Made by a program: the position numbers and the translations under genes. The notes beneath the pieces are model-generated. The model was not told the origin of the DNA and searched no databases. It saw nothing but the letters and a program-made list of their open reading frames with translations. From an uncultured Marinoscillum sp. (GTDB lineage Bacteria > Bacteroidota > Bacteroidia > Cytophagales > MED-G16), in contig CACOFQ010000001.1 in the NCBI GenBank assembly GCA_902626505.1, positions 69,471 through 133,470 of the forward strand: 64,000 bases of DNA, in the 5' to 3' direction. Below are positions 19,258 to 26,689 of this stretch, piece by piece (the first letter of the stretch is position 1; the number at the start of each line of letters is the position of its first letter).

Positions 19258-20208
19258 ATGAATAAAGAAATTAAAGTAGGATTAATTGGAGTAGTGGGTT
19301 TAGTATTTTTTTATCTAGGCTCAAATTTTCTTAAGGGAATAGACTTCTTCTCTCCAATAAATAGATATTATGCCCTGTATGAAAATGTAGATGGTTTGAT
19401 AGTCGCTAATCCTGTTATTGTTAATGGTTATACTGTAGGGAGAGTAAGTAATATTAAAATCCTTCAGGAAATGGATAATAAAATTTTAGTTAGTATGGAT
19501 ATTGACGAAGATTTAATTATAGGAAAAAATTCAGTAGCGACTCTTAGTAGTAATGATTTTCTCGGTAGCAAAGCTATTATTTTAAGTATTGGAGACATAA
19601 CTGATCCACTTAATGATGGTGATACTGTAAATGCAGAAATTGCTGGTGGTCTTTCTGAACTTCTTGAAAAAGCTACACCAATAACCGATAATCTTGGAGT
19701 AACTATAAGTAGGTTAAATGATATATTAGCAAGTTTAAGAGGCAGTGGCGATATGATTACTACAACTCTTGATAACCTAAATGATGTATTATCAAATACA
19801 AATAATTTAATTGAATCTAATGAATCTACGATATCTTCTACACTAGATAATTTAAATAATCTAACTTCTGATCTTTCTAAAAAACTTGAAGATATAAATC
19901 CTATAATAGAAGGGGCAAATGATATGATTTCAAATCTTAATAAAGTAAACTTTGAAAATACTTTTAATCAAATTGATATTTTATTGACTTCAATGAATGG
20001 TGTTTTTGATGACTTAGAATCTGGAGAAGGAGGTACTTTATCATTACTTCTTTCGGATGACTCACTTTATAATAATTTGAATCAAACTGCTTACGATCTC
20101 GATAAGCTATTACAACATATCAATGAAAACCCTAAGCATTTCTTTGCACCTTTAGGTAAGAGTAGAAAAAAAATCGAGAGAGATTTAAAAAAGCAGAAAG
20201 AGGACTAG
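19258..20208 (+). CDS. MlaD/MCE-family lipid transport substrate-binding protein
   Basis: 316 aa with one N-terminal transmembrane anchor (residues 6-24), then an MCE domain at about 35-115 (YALYENVDGLIVANPVIVNGYTVGRVSNI in pattern). The rest is helical, with repeated LDNLNDVLSNTNNL/LDNLNNLTSDL segments that look like a coiled coil. MCE proteins carry phospholipids between membranes with an MlaE permease and MlaF ATPase; neither is in the window. The 3' end overlaps the convergent phosphopantetheinyl transferase gene by four bases. Confidence 0.9.
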   Translation: MNKEIKVGLIGVVGLVFFYLGSNFLKGIDFFSPINRYYALYENVDGLIVANPVIVNGYTVGRVSNIKILQEMDNKILVSMDIDEDLIIGKNSVATLSSNDFLGSKAIILSIGDITDPLNDGDTVNAEIAGGLSELLEKATPITDNLGVTISRLNDILASLRGSGDMITTTLDNLNDVLSNTNNLIESNESTISSTLDNLNNLTSDLSKKLEDINPIIEGANDMISNLNKVNFENTFNQIDILLTSMNGVFDDLESGEGGTLSLLLSDDSLYNNLNQTAYDLDKLLQHINENPKHFFAPLGKSRKKIERDLKKQKED

Positions 20209-20786
20209 GTTGAATAGCTTAGTATATGGTCATTAATTTCCTCAGTAGTTATTTCAATAGTATTTCCATGAATTGAGCAAGAGTAGAGATTTTCTGACTT
20301 TTCTTTAATTTCTATACTTTTTAGAGGTATTGTCTCACCCTCTACTTTATATGCTGTCTCTTTCATAGACCAGTACTCAACTAATTTCTTTAGATTTTCA
20401 CCAACGACTAACTCTTCGTCTTCATTTAGAAATTTAGATTTAATTTTTTTAACTTTTTCATCTATTCTCTCAATATCAACTCCACATTTTTTTGCATCAA
20501 AAATCACAGACACATATGGGAATTTATGAGAGATAGAAATATGGTATTTAGAGTTTATAAGATGCGGTTTGCCGTTATTATCTTTTTTTATTCCCACAAA
20601 ATTTATGTCTAATTCTTCACATATTTTCTCGATTAAAATTCTTGAGGCATAGAACTCTTTTCTCTTAATTTCATTTTTTATGTTGGTAGTTTGATTTGTT
20701 AATTCAATTAACTCATCTATCGATTCGTCTATTTTCCAGACCCAGATGATGGATTCACCGTTAGAAATTTTTTTAATTATGCTCAT
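20205..20786 (-). CDS. 4'-phosphopantetheinyl transferase superfamily protein
   Basis: Transfers the phosphopantetheine arm of CoA to a carrier protein. Signatures of the Sfp/AcpT superfamily are present: ISISHKFPYV, GVDIERID (metal-binding Asp and Glu) and YWSMKETAYK (W-x3-KE-x3-K). I start it at the ATG at 20786, giving 193 aa. The open frame extends 19 codons further to 20843, but those residues (hydrophobic, with no family similarity) would leave only six bases to the divergent gene. Whether it modifies fatty-acid ACP or another carrier is unknown. Confidence 0.85.
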   Translation of the reverse strand: MSIIKKISNGESIIWVWKIDESIDELIELTNQTTNIKNEIKRKEFYASRILIEKICEELDINFVGIKKDNNGKPHLINSKYHISISHKFPYVSVIFDAKKCGVDIERIDEKVKKIKSKFLNEDEELVVGENLKKLVEYWSMKETAYKVEGETIPLKSIEIKEKSENLYSCSIHGNTIEITTEEINDHILSYST

Positions 20787-20849
20787 ATAACATCTTATTA
20801 ATATAAAATTATATAATAATTGCATGATTTTATTTAAATTCATATCTCA

Positions 20850-21896
20850 ATGAATCAGTTCAACTCAGAAGATATTTCTAATAAAAAATTTAACTCAGGT
20901 TTTCGTGGATATGATAAATCTCAAGTTGATAGTTATCTCCAAATACTAGCCAGTGAATTCAAAATTTTAGAGAGTAGGATTATTGATTTAGAAAATAAAA
21001 TATCAGAGCAAAAAACTGAAAACGAAAAATTTAAAAGTGTTGAGTCATCACTTATTAACACATTAAAAGCTGCAGAAGATACAGGAAAAGATATTGTTGA
21101 GAATGCTAAAGAAGATGCTAAAGGGATTCTTAATGACGCTAGAAAAGAGTTAGCTACAATCAAGGAAGAATATGAAAGTATCAAGTCACTAAGAGACGAT
21201 ACTATCCAATATATTAATGAATTGAAGGATAAAATAAATTCAGGTTTAGACATTATTGGAGAGGAGGCTAATTTCGATGAGATATCTGAAAGCATAGATG
21301 CTGTAGAAGAAAACATTAATGATTCAGAGAAAGAAGAGGAGTCTATGGAAGAAAACCTTGAGGAAAATGAGGTGGAGTTAGAGATAGAAGATGAAAAAGA
21401 AGAAGATATAATTGAAGATGAATCTAGCGAAGATGTAATGGATGAGGGTAACACTAATGAGGAAGAAGAATTATCCGATTCTCAAGAAGACGATATCTAC
21501 GAGTTAACAACTGAGGCAGAAAAAGAGCCTCCTGCTGAGGAAACTGAAGAAAGTATTAGTGAACCTGAACCAACAGAAGAAGAAAACTTGGAATCAACCC
21601 AAAATGATTCAAAAGAAACGCCAGATTTATTTTCTGAGGAAAAGCATGAGGAAGAGGATAATAATGATGAGGAGTTGTCTGCAGATGATATTTTTGGAGG
21701 ACAAGAAAATAATGATGAAGGTGATCAACCAGAGGAAGAAAATGATATTTCCGACGAAAATGAAGAGGATTCAGTAGAGTCTCAAAATGAAGAAATAGAA
21801 ACCGAGCCTGAATCAGAAGATGAAGAAAATGAGTCTGAGAAAAAGAAGTCAGATGATATTCAGAAATCATTTTTTGACACATTCGATGAAAATTAA
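20850..21896 (+). CDS. DivIVA-domain protein with long acidic tail
   Basis: 348 aa. The N-terminus KKFNSGFRGYDKSQVDSYLQ (residues 12-31) matches the DivIVA membrane-binding segment, and a coiled coil runs to about residue 135. From about 155 to 330 the protein is almost entirely Glu, Asp, Ser and Asn, a likely disordered and strongly negative tail. It ends with a short non-acidic peptide, IQKSFFDTFDEN. DivIVA proteins bind curved membrane at poles and septa and recruit partners. It overlaps folB by 11 bases. The acidic region and the end peptide have no assigned function. Confidence 0.8.
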   Translation: MNQFNSEDISNKKFNSGFRGYDKSQVDSYLQILASEFKILESRIIDLENKISEQKTENEKFKSVESSLINTLKAAEDTGKDIVENAKEDAKGILNDARKELATIKEEYESIKSLRDDTIQYINELKDKINSGLDIIGEEANFDEISESIDAVEENINDSEKEEESMEENLEENEVELEIEDEKEEDIIEDESSEDVMDEGNTNEEEELSDSQEDDIYELTTEAEKEPPAEETEESISEPEPTEEENLESTQNDSKETPDLFSEEKHEEEDNNDEELSADDIFGGQENNDEGDQPEEENDISDENEEDSVESQNEEIETEPESEDEENESEKKKSDDIQKSFFDTFDEN

Positions 21897-22248
21897 TAAT
21901 TCAACTATATCTCTTAATGGTCTAGAGTTCAAATCAAAGATTGGTCTTTTTGATTTTGAGAAAGAGAGTGGAAATACTTTCATTGTAAATGTGTCTATCG
22001 ACGTAGATAAAATAATATATGATGATACGATTGAGGGTACAGTGGACTATTCTAACTTATTTTCAATTATTGAGAGTGAGATGTCAAAAGAATACAATCT
22101 CATAGAGACAGTCGCTCATAAGATATCGAGTAGTATTCATTCTCGGATAAAAAACATTAAATTGTGTAGACTTGAGATTATTAAAAAAAATCCTCCGATT
22201 GATGGAAATGTTGATAATTCAAGTTTTATTTTAGAAACAACTTCATAG
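21886..22248 (+). CDS. folB: Dihydroneopterin aldolase
   Basis: Folate biosynthesis enzyme (7,8-dihydroneopterin to hydroxymethyl-dihydropterin). The 120-aa product starts MKINNSTISLNGLEFKSKIG and has the tunnelling fold features DYSNLFSIIESEM and YNLIETVAHKISSSI, in which the conserved Glu binds pterin. The frame stays open upstream to 21820, but that part only retraces the acidic DivIVA-like coding region in another frame, so the ATG at 21886 is chosen. Confidence 0.9.
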   Translation: MKINNSTISLNGLEFKSKIGLFDFEKESGNTFIVNVSIDVDKIIYDDTIEGTVDYSNLFSIIESEMSKEYNLIETVAHKISSSIHSRIKNIKLCRLEIIKKNPPIDGNVDNSSFILETTS

Positions 22249-22253
22249 AACAT

Positions 22254-22649
22254 ATGAGTAAGGAAAGTTCGATAAAAGAATATATTAGCAAGGCAAAAAA
22301 AATCATTAATGATGACGAAAAGCTTAAAAAGCTTATCGAAGATGTTTTAAAAAAATTGAAAGAAATTTCTAGTGATAAGAAAACATCGGCTAAACTTAAT
22401 GATTCACTAAGGTTATTCATTAGAATTATAAATGCATATACTTCTAAGGAGTACACATATGTTCCCTGGAAGACAATTTGTTTAATAGTAGCAGGTTTAA
22501 TTTATTTCATTTATCCTGTAGACTTGATTCCTGACTTTATACCTGTTTCTGGTCTAATAGATGATATTGCACTAATTGCTTGGATATATGAATCAATCCA
22601 AGATGATATTGATAACTTCCTTGAATGGGAGAAAAGTCTGAAGTCTTAG
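22254..22649 (+). CDS. YkvA/DUF1232 family membrane protein
   Basis: 131 aa. The lysine-rich N-terminal half is helical. The C-terminal half carries the DUF1232 signature: a hydrophobic segment VPWKTICLIVAGLIYFIYPVDLIPDFIPV followed by GLIDDIALIAWIYES (motif split here for length). Function is unknown; members are small membrane proteins. It lies six bases after folB and is the last gene before the propionate operon. Confidence 0.85.
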   Translation: MSKESSIKEYISKAKKIINDDEKLKKLIEDVLKKLKEISSDKKTSAKLNDSLRLFIRIINAYTSKEYTYVPWKTICLIVAGLIYFIYPVDLIPDFIPVSGLIDDIALIAWIYESIQDDIDNFLEWEKSLKS

Positions 22650-22671
22650 CACATCTTATAAAAAATTAATT

Positions 22672-22679
22672 TATGTTTG
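22672..22679 (+). promoter_or_regulatory. Putative -7 promoter box of the prp operon
   Basis: TATGTTTG fits TAnnTTTG exactly and is 29 bases before the prpB start in a 59-base gap. No clear -33 TTG is seen. It would serve prpB-prpC-prpD-dtd. Confidence 0.45.
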
Positions 22680-22708
22680 GTATGAACAACCAATAACTAT
22701 TTACCCCT

Positions 22709-23584
22709 ATGAGAGGCAGGTTATTTAGACAACTTGTTGAGAATGACAAAGAACCATTATCTATTTTTGGTACGGTAAATGCATATTCTTCAGTACTAGC
22801 AAAAAATAACGGAGTAAAATCAATATATCTTTCCGGTAGCGGTGTTGCCGCAGCATCTTTCGGTCTCCCAGACCTTGGATTTACAAAACTAGAAGATGTG
22901 GTAGAGGATGCTAGAAGAATTACCTCAGCGTGTGATTTACCACTTCTTGTTGATGTTGATACTGGATTTGGTTCATTAAATTCTATTCAAAAAACTGTCA
23001 AAATGATGGAGAAAGAAAATGTCGCAGCCATTCATATCGAGGATCAAGTGGATCTCAAGAGATGTGGACACAGACCAAACAAAAAATTAGTTTCAATCAC
23101 CCAGATGCAGGATAGGATTAAGGCTGCAGTTGACGCCAGGATCGATGATGATTTTGTAATCATGGCAAGGTCTGATGCCTTAGCCGTAGAAAATGAGGAA
23201 ATGTTGCTTGAGAGAATCAATTCATACATTGAAGTTGGAGCTGATATGATATTTCCTGAGGCACTAGTTTCCTTAGATGGATACAAAAAAATTGCTCAAG
23301 AATCCTCTGTACCAATTCTAGCAAATATCACAGAGTTTGGGAAGACCCCTTTATTCTCAAAAAAAGAATTACATGATGCTGGAGTATCTATGGTTCTATA
23401 TCCTCTAACTGCTTTTAGGGCAATGAGTAAGGCTGCAGAAAAGATATATAAGGAATTATCTAGTTCAGAATCTCAGGAGAATATGCTAGGAGAGATGCAG
23501 ACTAGAGATGAGCTGTATGATTACCTTTCCTACCATAAATATGAGAAGGAGATGGATGATATTTTAAATAAAAAAGATGAGTAA
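22709..23584 (+). CDS. prpB: Methylisocitrate lyase
   Basis: Last step of the methylcitrate cycle: splits 2-methylisocitrate into pyruvate and succinate. It is 291 aa. The active-site Cys119 lies in KRCGHRPNK, the form typical of PrpB rather than isocitrate lyase. Other conserved parts are DVDTGFGS, HIEDQV, FVIMARSDA and MIFPEA. The 3' end overlaps prpC by eight bases. Base composition of this operon is higher in GC than the neighbouring genes. Confidence 0.95.
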   Translation: MRGRLFRQLVENDKEPLSIFGTVNAYSSVLAKNNGVKSIYLSGSGVAAASFGLPDLGFTKLEDVVEDARRITSACDLPLLVDVDTGFGSLNSIQKTVKMMEKENVAAIHIEDQVDLKRCGHRPNKKLVSITQMQDRIKAAVDARIDDDFVIMARSDALAVENEEMLLERINSYIEVGADMIFPEALVSLDGYKKIAQESSVPILANITEFGKTPLFSKKELHDAGVSMVLYPLTAFRAMSKAAEKIYKELSSSESQENMLGEMQTRDELYDYLSYHKYEKEMDDILNKKDE

Positions 23585-24686
23585 AGGATTAAGAGGTATT
23601 GAGGCGGGAACAACTTCTATTTGTACCGTTGGGGAGACTGGTGATGATCTCCACTACAGAGGTTATGACGTTGTCGACCTCAGTGAACATTGCATTTTTG
23701 AGGAAGTGTGTTACTTACTTCTTCATGGTAACCTCCCTAACAAAGACCAGCTTAAAAGCTTTACAAAAAATATAATTTCTAAGAGGTCTTTACCAGAGTC
23801 ATTAAAAGTTGTACTAGAAACTATCCCTAAGGAGACTAACCCTATGGATGTATTAAGGACCGCGTGCTCATTCCTCGGAAATATCGAGCCTGAGAAGTCA
23901 TTTGATAATCAGATGCACTGCTCAGAGAGACTACTTGGAATATTTCCTTCAGCATTAAATTACTGGTATCATTTCTCGCACTCTGGAAATAAGATTTCAG
24001 AGGAAAATGACTCTGAAACTATTGCAGGCCATTTTCTACATACTTTACACGGAAGAAAGCCAACCGAGACAGAGGAGAAGGTTATGAATATATCTCTTAT
24101 CTTATACGCTGAACATGAGTTCAATGCATCTACATTTGCTGCGAGAGTATGTGCCGCTACTTTATCGGACTTTTATTCTTGTGTTACCGCAGCGATAGGT
24201 ACGTTGAGAGGTCCTCTTCATGGTGGAGCAAATGAGAAGGCGATGGAACTCATCTCAAGATTTGAGGATGAGGAATCTGCCGCAAAATCTATCTACTCTA
24301 TGCTTGAAAATAAAGAGCTCATCATGGGCTTTGGTCATGCCGTGTACAAGAACCAAGACCCGCGAAATGATATAATCAAGAAGTGGTCGAAAAAACTTTC
24401 AGTGGGAAGACCTAATGAGAAACTTTACGATATATCATCTAGAATTGAGAGGATAATGAAAGAGGAGAAAGGTCTTTTTGCCAATGCCGACTTTTTCCAT
24501 GCGTCTGCCTACAATTTTATGGATATACCTACGAAGCTTTTCACTCCAATTTTTGTTTGTTCAAGAGTATCGGGTTGGGCAGCACATATCATTGAGCAGA
24601 GATCAGATAATAAATTAATAAGGCCTGGAGCAAAATATGTTGGTAGTGATCCACTTGATTTTGTCCCAATAAACGAAAGAGATTAA
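23577..24686 (+). CDS. prpC: 2-methylcitrate synthase (citrate synthase family)
   Basis: Condenses propionyl-CoA with oxaloacetate. The 369-aa protein is a short type of citrate synthase-fold enzyme with the motifs YRGYDVVDL, GRKPTETEEKVMN, AEHEFNASTFAARV (catalytic His), GPLHGGANEKAM and MGFGHAVYKNQDPR (catalytic His), and a late Asp region. Position between prpB and prpD supports methylcitrate over citrate synthase. One 60-base stretch I counted (24301-24360) is 45% GC, against 28% for a stretch of rpoA (5041-5100). Confidence 0.93.
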   Translation: MSKGLRGIEAGTTSICTVGETGDDLHYRGYDVVDLSEHCIFEEVCYLLLHGNLPNKDQLKSFTKNIISKRSLPESLKVVLETIPKETNPMDVLRTACSFLGNIEPEKSFDNQMHCSERLLGIFPSALNYWYHFSHSGNKISEENDSETIAGHFLHTLHGRKPTETEEKVMNISLILYAEHEFNASTFAARVCAATLSDFYSCVTAAIGTLRGPLHGGANEKAMELISRFEDEESAAKSIYSMLENKELIMGFGHAVYKNQDPRNDIIKKWSKKLSVGRPNEKLYDISSRIERIMKEEKGLFANADFFHASAYNFMDIPTKLFTPIFVCSRVSGWAAHIIEQRSDNKLIRPGAKYVGSDPLDFVPINERD

Positions 24687-24687
24687 T

Positions 24688-26136
24688 ATGAAAAATGAGG
24701 TTTCAGAAAATTTTATTTCTGATTACGATAAAGAGATAAAAGAGATAGCAGACTACACTGTAAACTTCTCTAATTTTTCAGACCTGTCAAGGCAAACAGC
24801 ATACCATGTACTTCTAGATAGTATAGCCTGTGGCATACTAGCCCTAAAAAACGAATCATGTAAAAACTTATTAGGTCCAGTCTTTGGCGGTTCTAATATC
24901 GATGGCGGAGCAAGAGTTTTTGGAACAAACTATACGCTGGATCCAATTAGAGCGGCTTGGAATACAGGATGTATAATTAGGTGGTTAGATTTTAATGATA
25001 CGTGGTTAGCGCAGGAATGGGGTCATCCCTCAGACAACCTGGGTGCAATTCTTCCGCTTACCGATTTTTTAAGTTTAAAGAGAGTTAGTAAAGGTCAGGA
25101 CCCAATCAAAGTATCAGAGTTACTAGAACATACAATTAAAGCTCATGAGATACAGGGAGTCTTAGCTCTTGACAATAGCTTCAACAAGGTAGGGCTTGAC
25201 CACGTCTTGCTTGTCAGGGTAGCTTCAAGCGCTTTATCCTCATACCTTCTCGGCGGTGATTACGATAATGTATGTAATACCGTATCCCACGCCTGGTTAG
25301 ATGGAAGTAGCCTAAGAACATACAGACACGCTCCTAACACGGGAAGCAGAAAGTCGTGGGCTGCGGGAGACGCAACATCGAGAGCAGTTCATCTCGCTTG
25401 GCTTACCACAAGAGGTGAAGGTGGATACAGAGGTGCTCTCTCGGCAAAGACATGGGGATTTAGTGACGTAAGTTTTAAAAGTAAACCAATTAAAAGAAGT
25501 CAAGAGTATGGTACTTATGTGATGGAAAATATTTTATTTAAAATTTCTTTTCCTGCTGAATTTCATGCGCAGACTGCAGTTGAGGCTGGAATATCTCTAC
25601 ATGAAAAGTATAGGGACAAACTCGATAAAATATCAAGTATTGAGGTGGAGACCCAGGAGCCTGCAGTAAGAATTATATCTAAGACTGGGCCACTACACAA
25701 TTATGCTGATAGAGATCACTGCCTACAGTACATGATTGCTATAGCGTTGATATATGGAGAGGTTGAGGCTAAGCACTACCAAGATGAAATTGCGAGTAAT
25801 CCGATGATTGATTCTTTGAGAGAAAAGATGATAATAAGTGAAAATCCAAAATTTTCTCGTGACTACCTGGATCCAAGTAAAAGATCAATTGCCAACAGTA
25901 TCTATCTAGCTTTTGATGATGGATCAAAGTCAGAGAAAATAACTGTGGAGTACCCGGTAGGTCACAGGAATAGGAGAGACGAGGGGATTCCTCTTCTACT
26001 TGATAAATTTGAGTCCGCAATAAAAAGTTATTACCCTAGTAACCAATCAGATGATATATTAAACTCCTTCCTAGATATGGAGAATTTATCAAATATGTCA
26101 GTAAATGAGATGATGGATAAATTAGTGATAAAATGA
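24688..26136 (+). CDS. prpD: 2-methylcitrate dehydratase (MmgE/PrpD family)
   Basis: Dehydrates 2-methylcitrate to methylaconitate. The 482-aa MmgE/PrpD-fold protein starts with a helical domain and has the motifs WLDFNDTWLAQEWGHPSDN, LDHVLLVRVASSALS, RSWAAGDATSRAVHLA-like spacing, PAEFHAQTAVEA and NYADRDHCLQYM. It begins one base after prpC. Hydration of methylaconitate needs an aconitase, which is not in the window. One stretch (25201-25260) is 52% GC, the richest I counted in the window. Confidence 0.93.
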   Translation: MKNEVSENFISDYDKEIKEIADYTVNFSNFSDLSRQTAYHVLLDSIACGILALKNESCKNLLGPVFGGSNIDGGARVFGTNYTLDPIRAAWNTGCIIRWLDFNDTWLAQEWGHPSDNLGAILPLTDFLSLKRVSKGQDPIKVSELLEHTIKAHEIQGVLALDNSFNKVGLDHVLLVRVASSALSSYLLGGDYDNVCNTVSHAWLDGSSLRTYRHAPNTGSRKSWAAGDATSRAVHLAWLTTRGEGGYRGALSAKTWGFSDVSFKSKPIKRSQEYGTYVMENILFKISFPAEFHAQTAVEAGISLHEKYRDKLDKISSIEVETQEPAVRIISKTGPLHNYADRDHCLQYMIAIALIYGEVEAKHYQDEIASNPMIDSLREKMIISENPKFSRDYLDPSKRSIANSIYLAFDDGSKSEKITVEYPVGHRNRRDEGIPLLLDKFESAIKSYYPSNQSDDILNSFLDMENLSNMSVNEMMDKLVIK

Positions 26137-26585
26137 GAGTTATTGTCCAGAGGGTAAGTCAGTCAAACGTTAAGGTCTCAGGAGAGATTATTGGTGAAAT
26201 TAATGAAGGCCTTATGGTTCTTGTAAGTTTTGTTGATGAAGATAATGATACTGATCTTGGCTGGATGACAAAAAAAATTATCAATCTCAGAATATTTAAC
26301 GATGATGAGGGGAAGATGAATAGAAGTGTCCAGGACATAGGTGGAGATATTCTTCTTATCAGTCAGTTCACTCTCCACGGATCAACTAAGAAAGGGAATC
26401 GTCCTTCTTTCATTAAGGCAGCGAAGCCAGATTTTGCAAACGTTATGTATGAGAGATTTATTAAAGTATTAGAGCAGTCTCTGGGTAAGGAAATTCAGAC
26501 TGGAGAGTTTGGTGGCGACATGAAAGTTAGTCTAGTTAACGACGGACCAACCACTATAATAATAGACTCAAAGGACAAAGAGTAA
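26133..26585 (+). CDS. dtd: D-aminoacyl-tRNA deacylase
   Basis: Removes D-amino acids wrongly attached to tRNA. The 150-aa protein has the DTD signatures MRVIVQRVSQSNVKVSGE, the active-site LLISQFTLHGSTKKGNRPSF and the C-terminal GPTTIIID containing the cross-subunit GP motif. It shares four bases (ATGA) with the end of prpD, so it is cotranscribed with the propionate genes although it has no known role in that pathway. Confidence 0.96.
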   Translation: MRVIVQRVSQSNVKVSGEIIGEINEGLMVLVSFVDEDNDTDLGWMTKKIINLRIFNDDEGKMNRSVQDIGGDILLISQFTLHGSTKKGNRPSFIKAAKPDFANVMYERFIKVLEQSLGKEIQTGEFGGDMKVSLVNDGPTTIIIDSKDKE

Positions 26586-26641
26586 ATTATTCTTTTGCAA
26601 CATAAGAAATAATGATTTTTTAATTTGATTAATTTACCGGT

Positions 26642-26675
26642 AATAAACACCTGTTTTAATGGTGTTTATTTTTTG
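26642..26675 (+). terminator. Rho-independent terminator after dtd
   Basis: Ten-base perfect stem AATAAACACC / GGTGTTTATT (26642-26651, 26661-26670) with a nine-base loop followed by TTTTGTT. It ends the prpBCD-dtd transcript and separates it from the convergent gene that ends at 26690. Confidence 0.85.
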
Positions 26676-26689
26676 TTAAGTATATTTTT

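Noticed and set aside
20787..20843. N-terminal extension of the phosphopantetheinyl transferase
   Set aside because: Nineteen hydrophobic residues not expected in this family, leaving only six bases to the divergent gene; the ATG at 20786 fits better.
20933..21454. Open frame antisense to the DivIVA-like gene, rich in Ser, Ile and Leu
   Set aside because: The composition is the mirror image of Glu/Asp codons on the coding strand; there is no start context or independent similarity.
21820..21885. Upstream extension of folB
   Set aside because: It only reads the acidic DivIVA-like coding sequence in another frame, and the family begins at the ATG at 21886.
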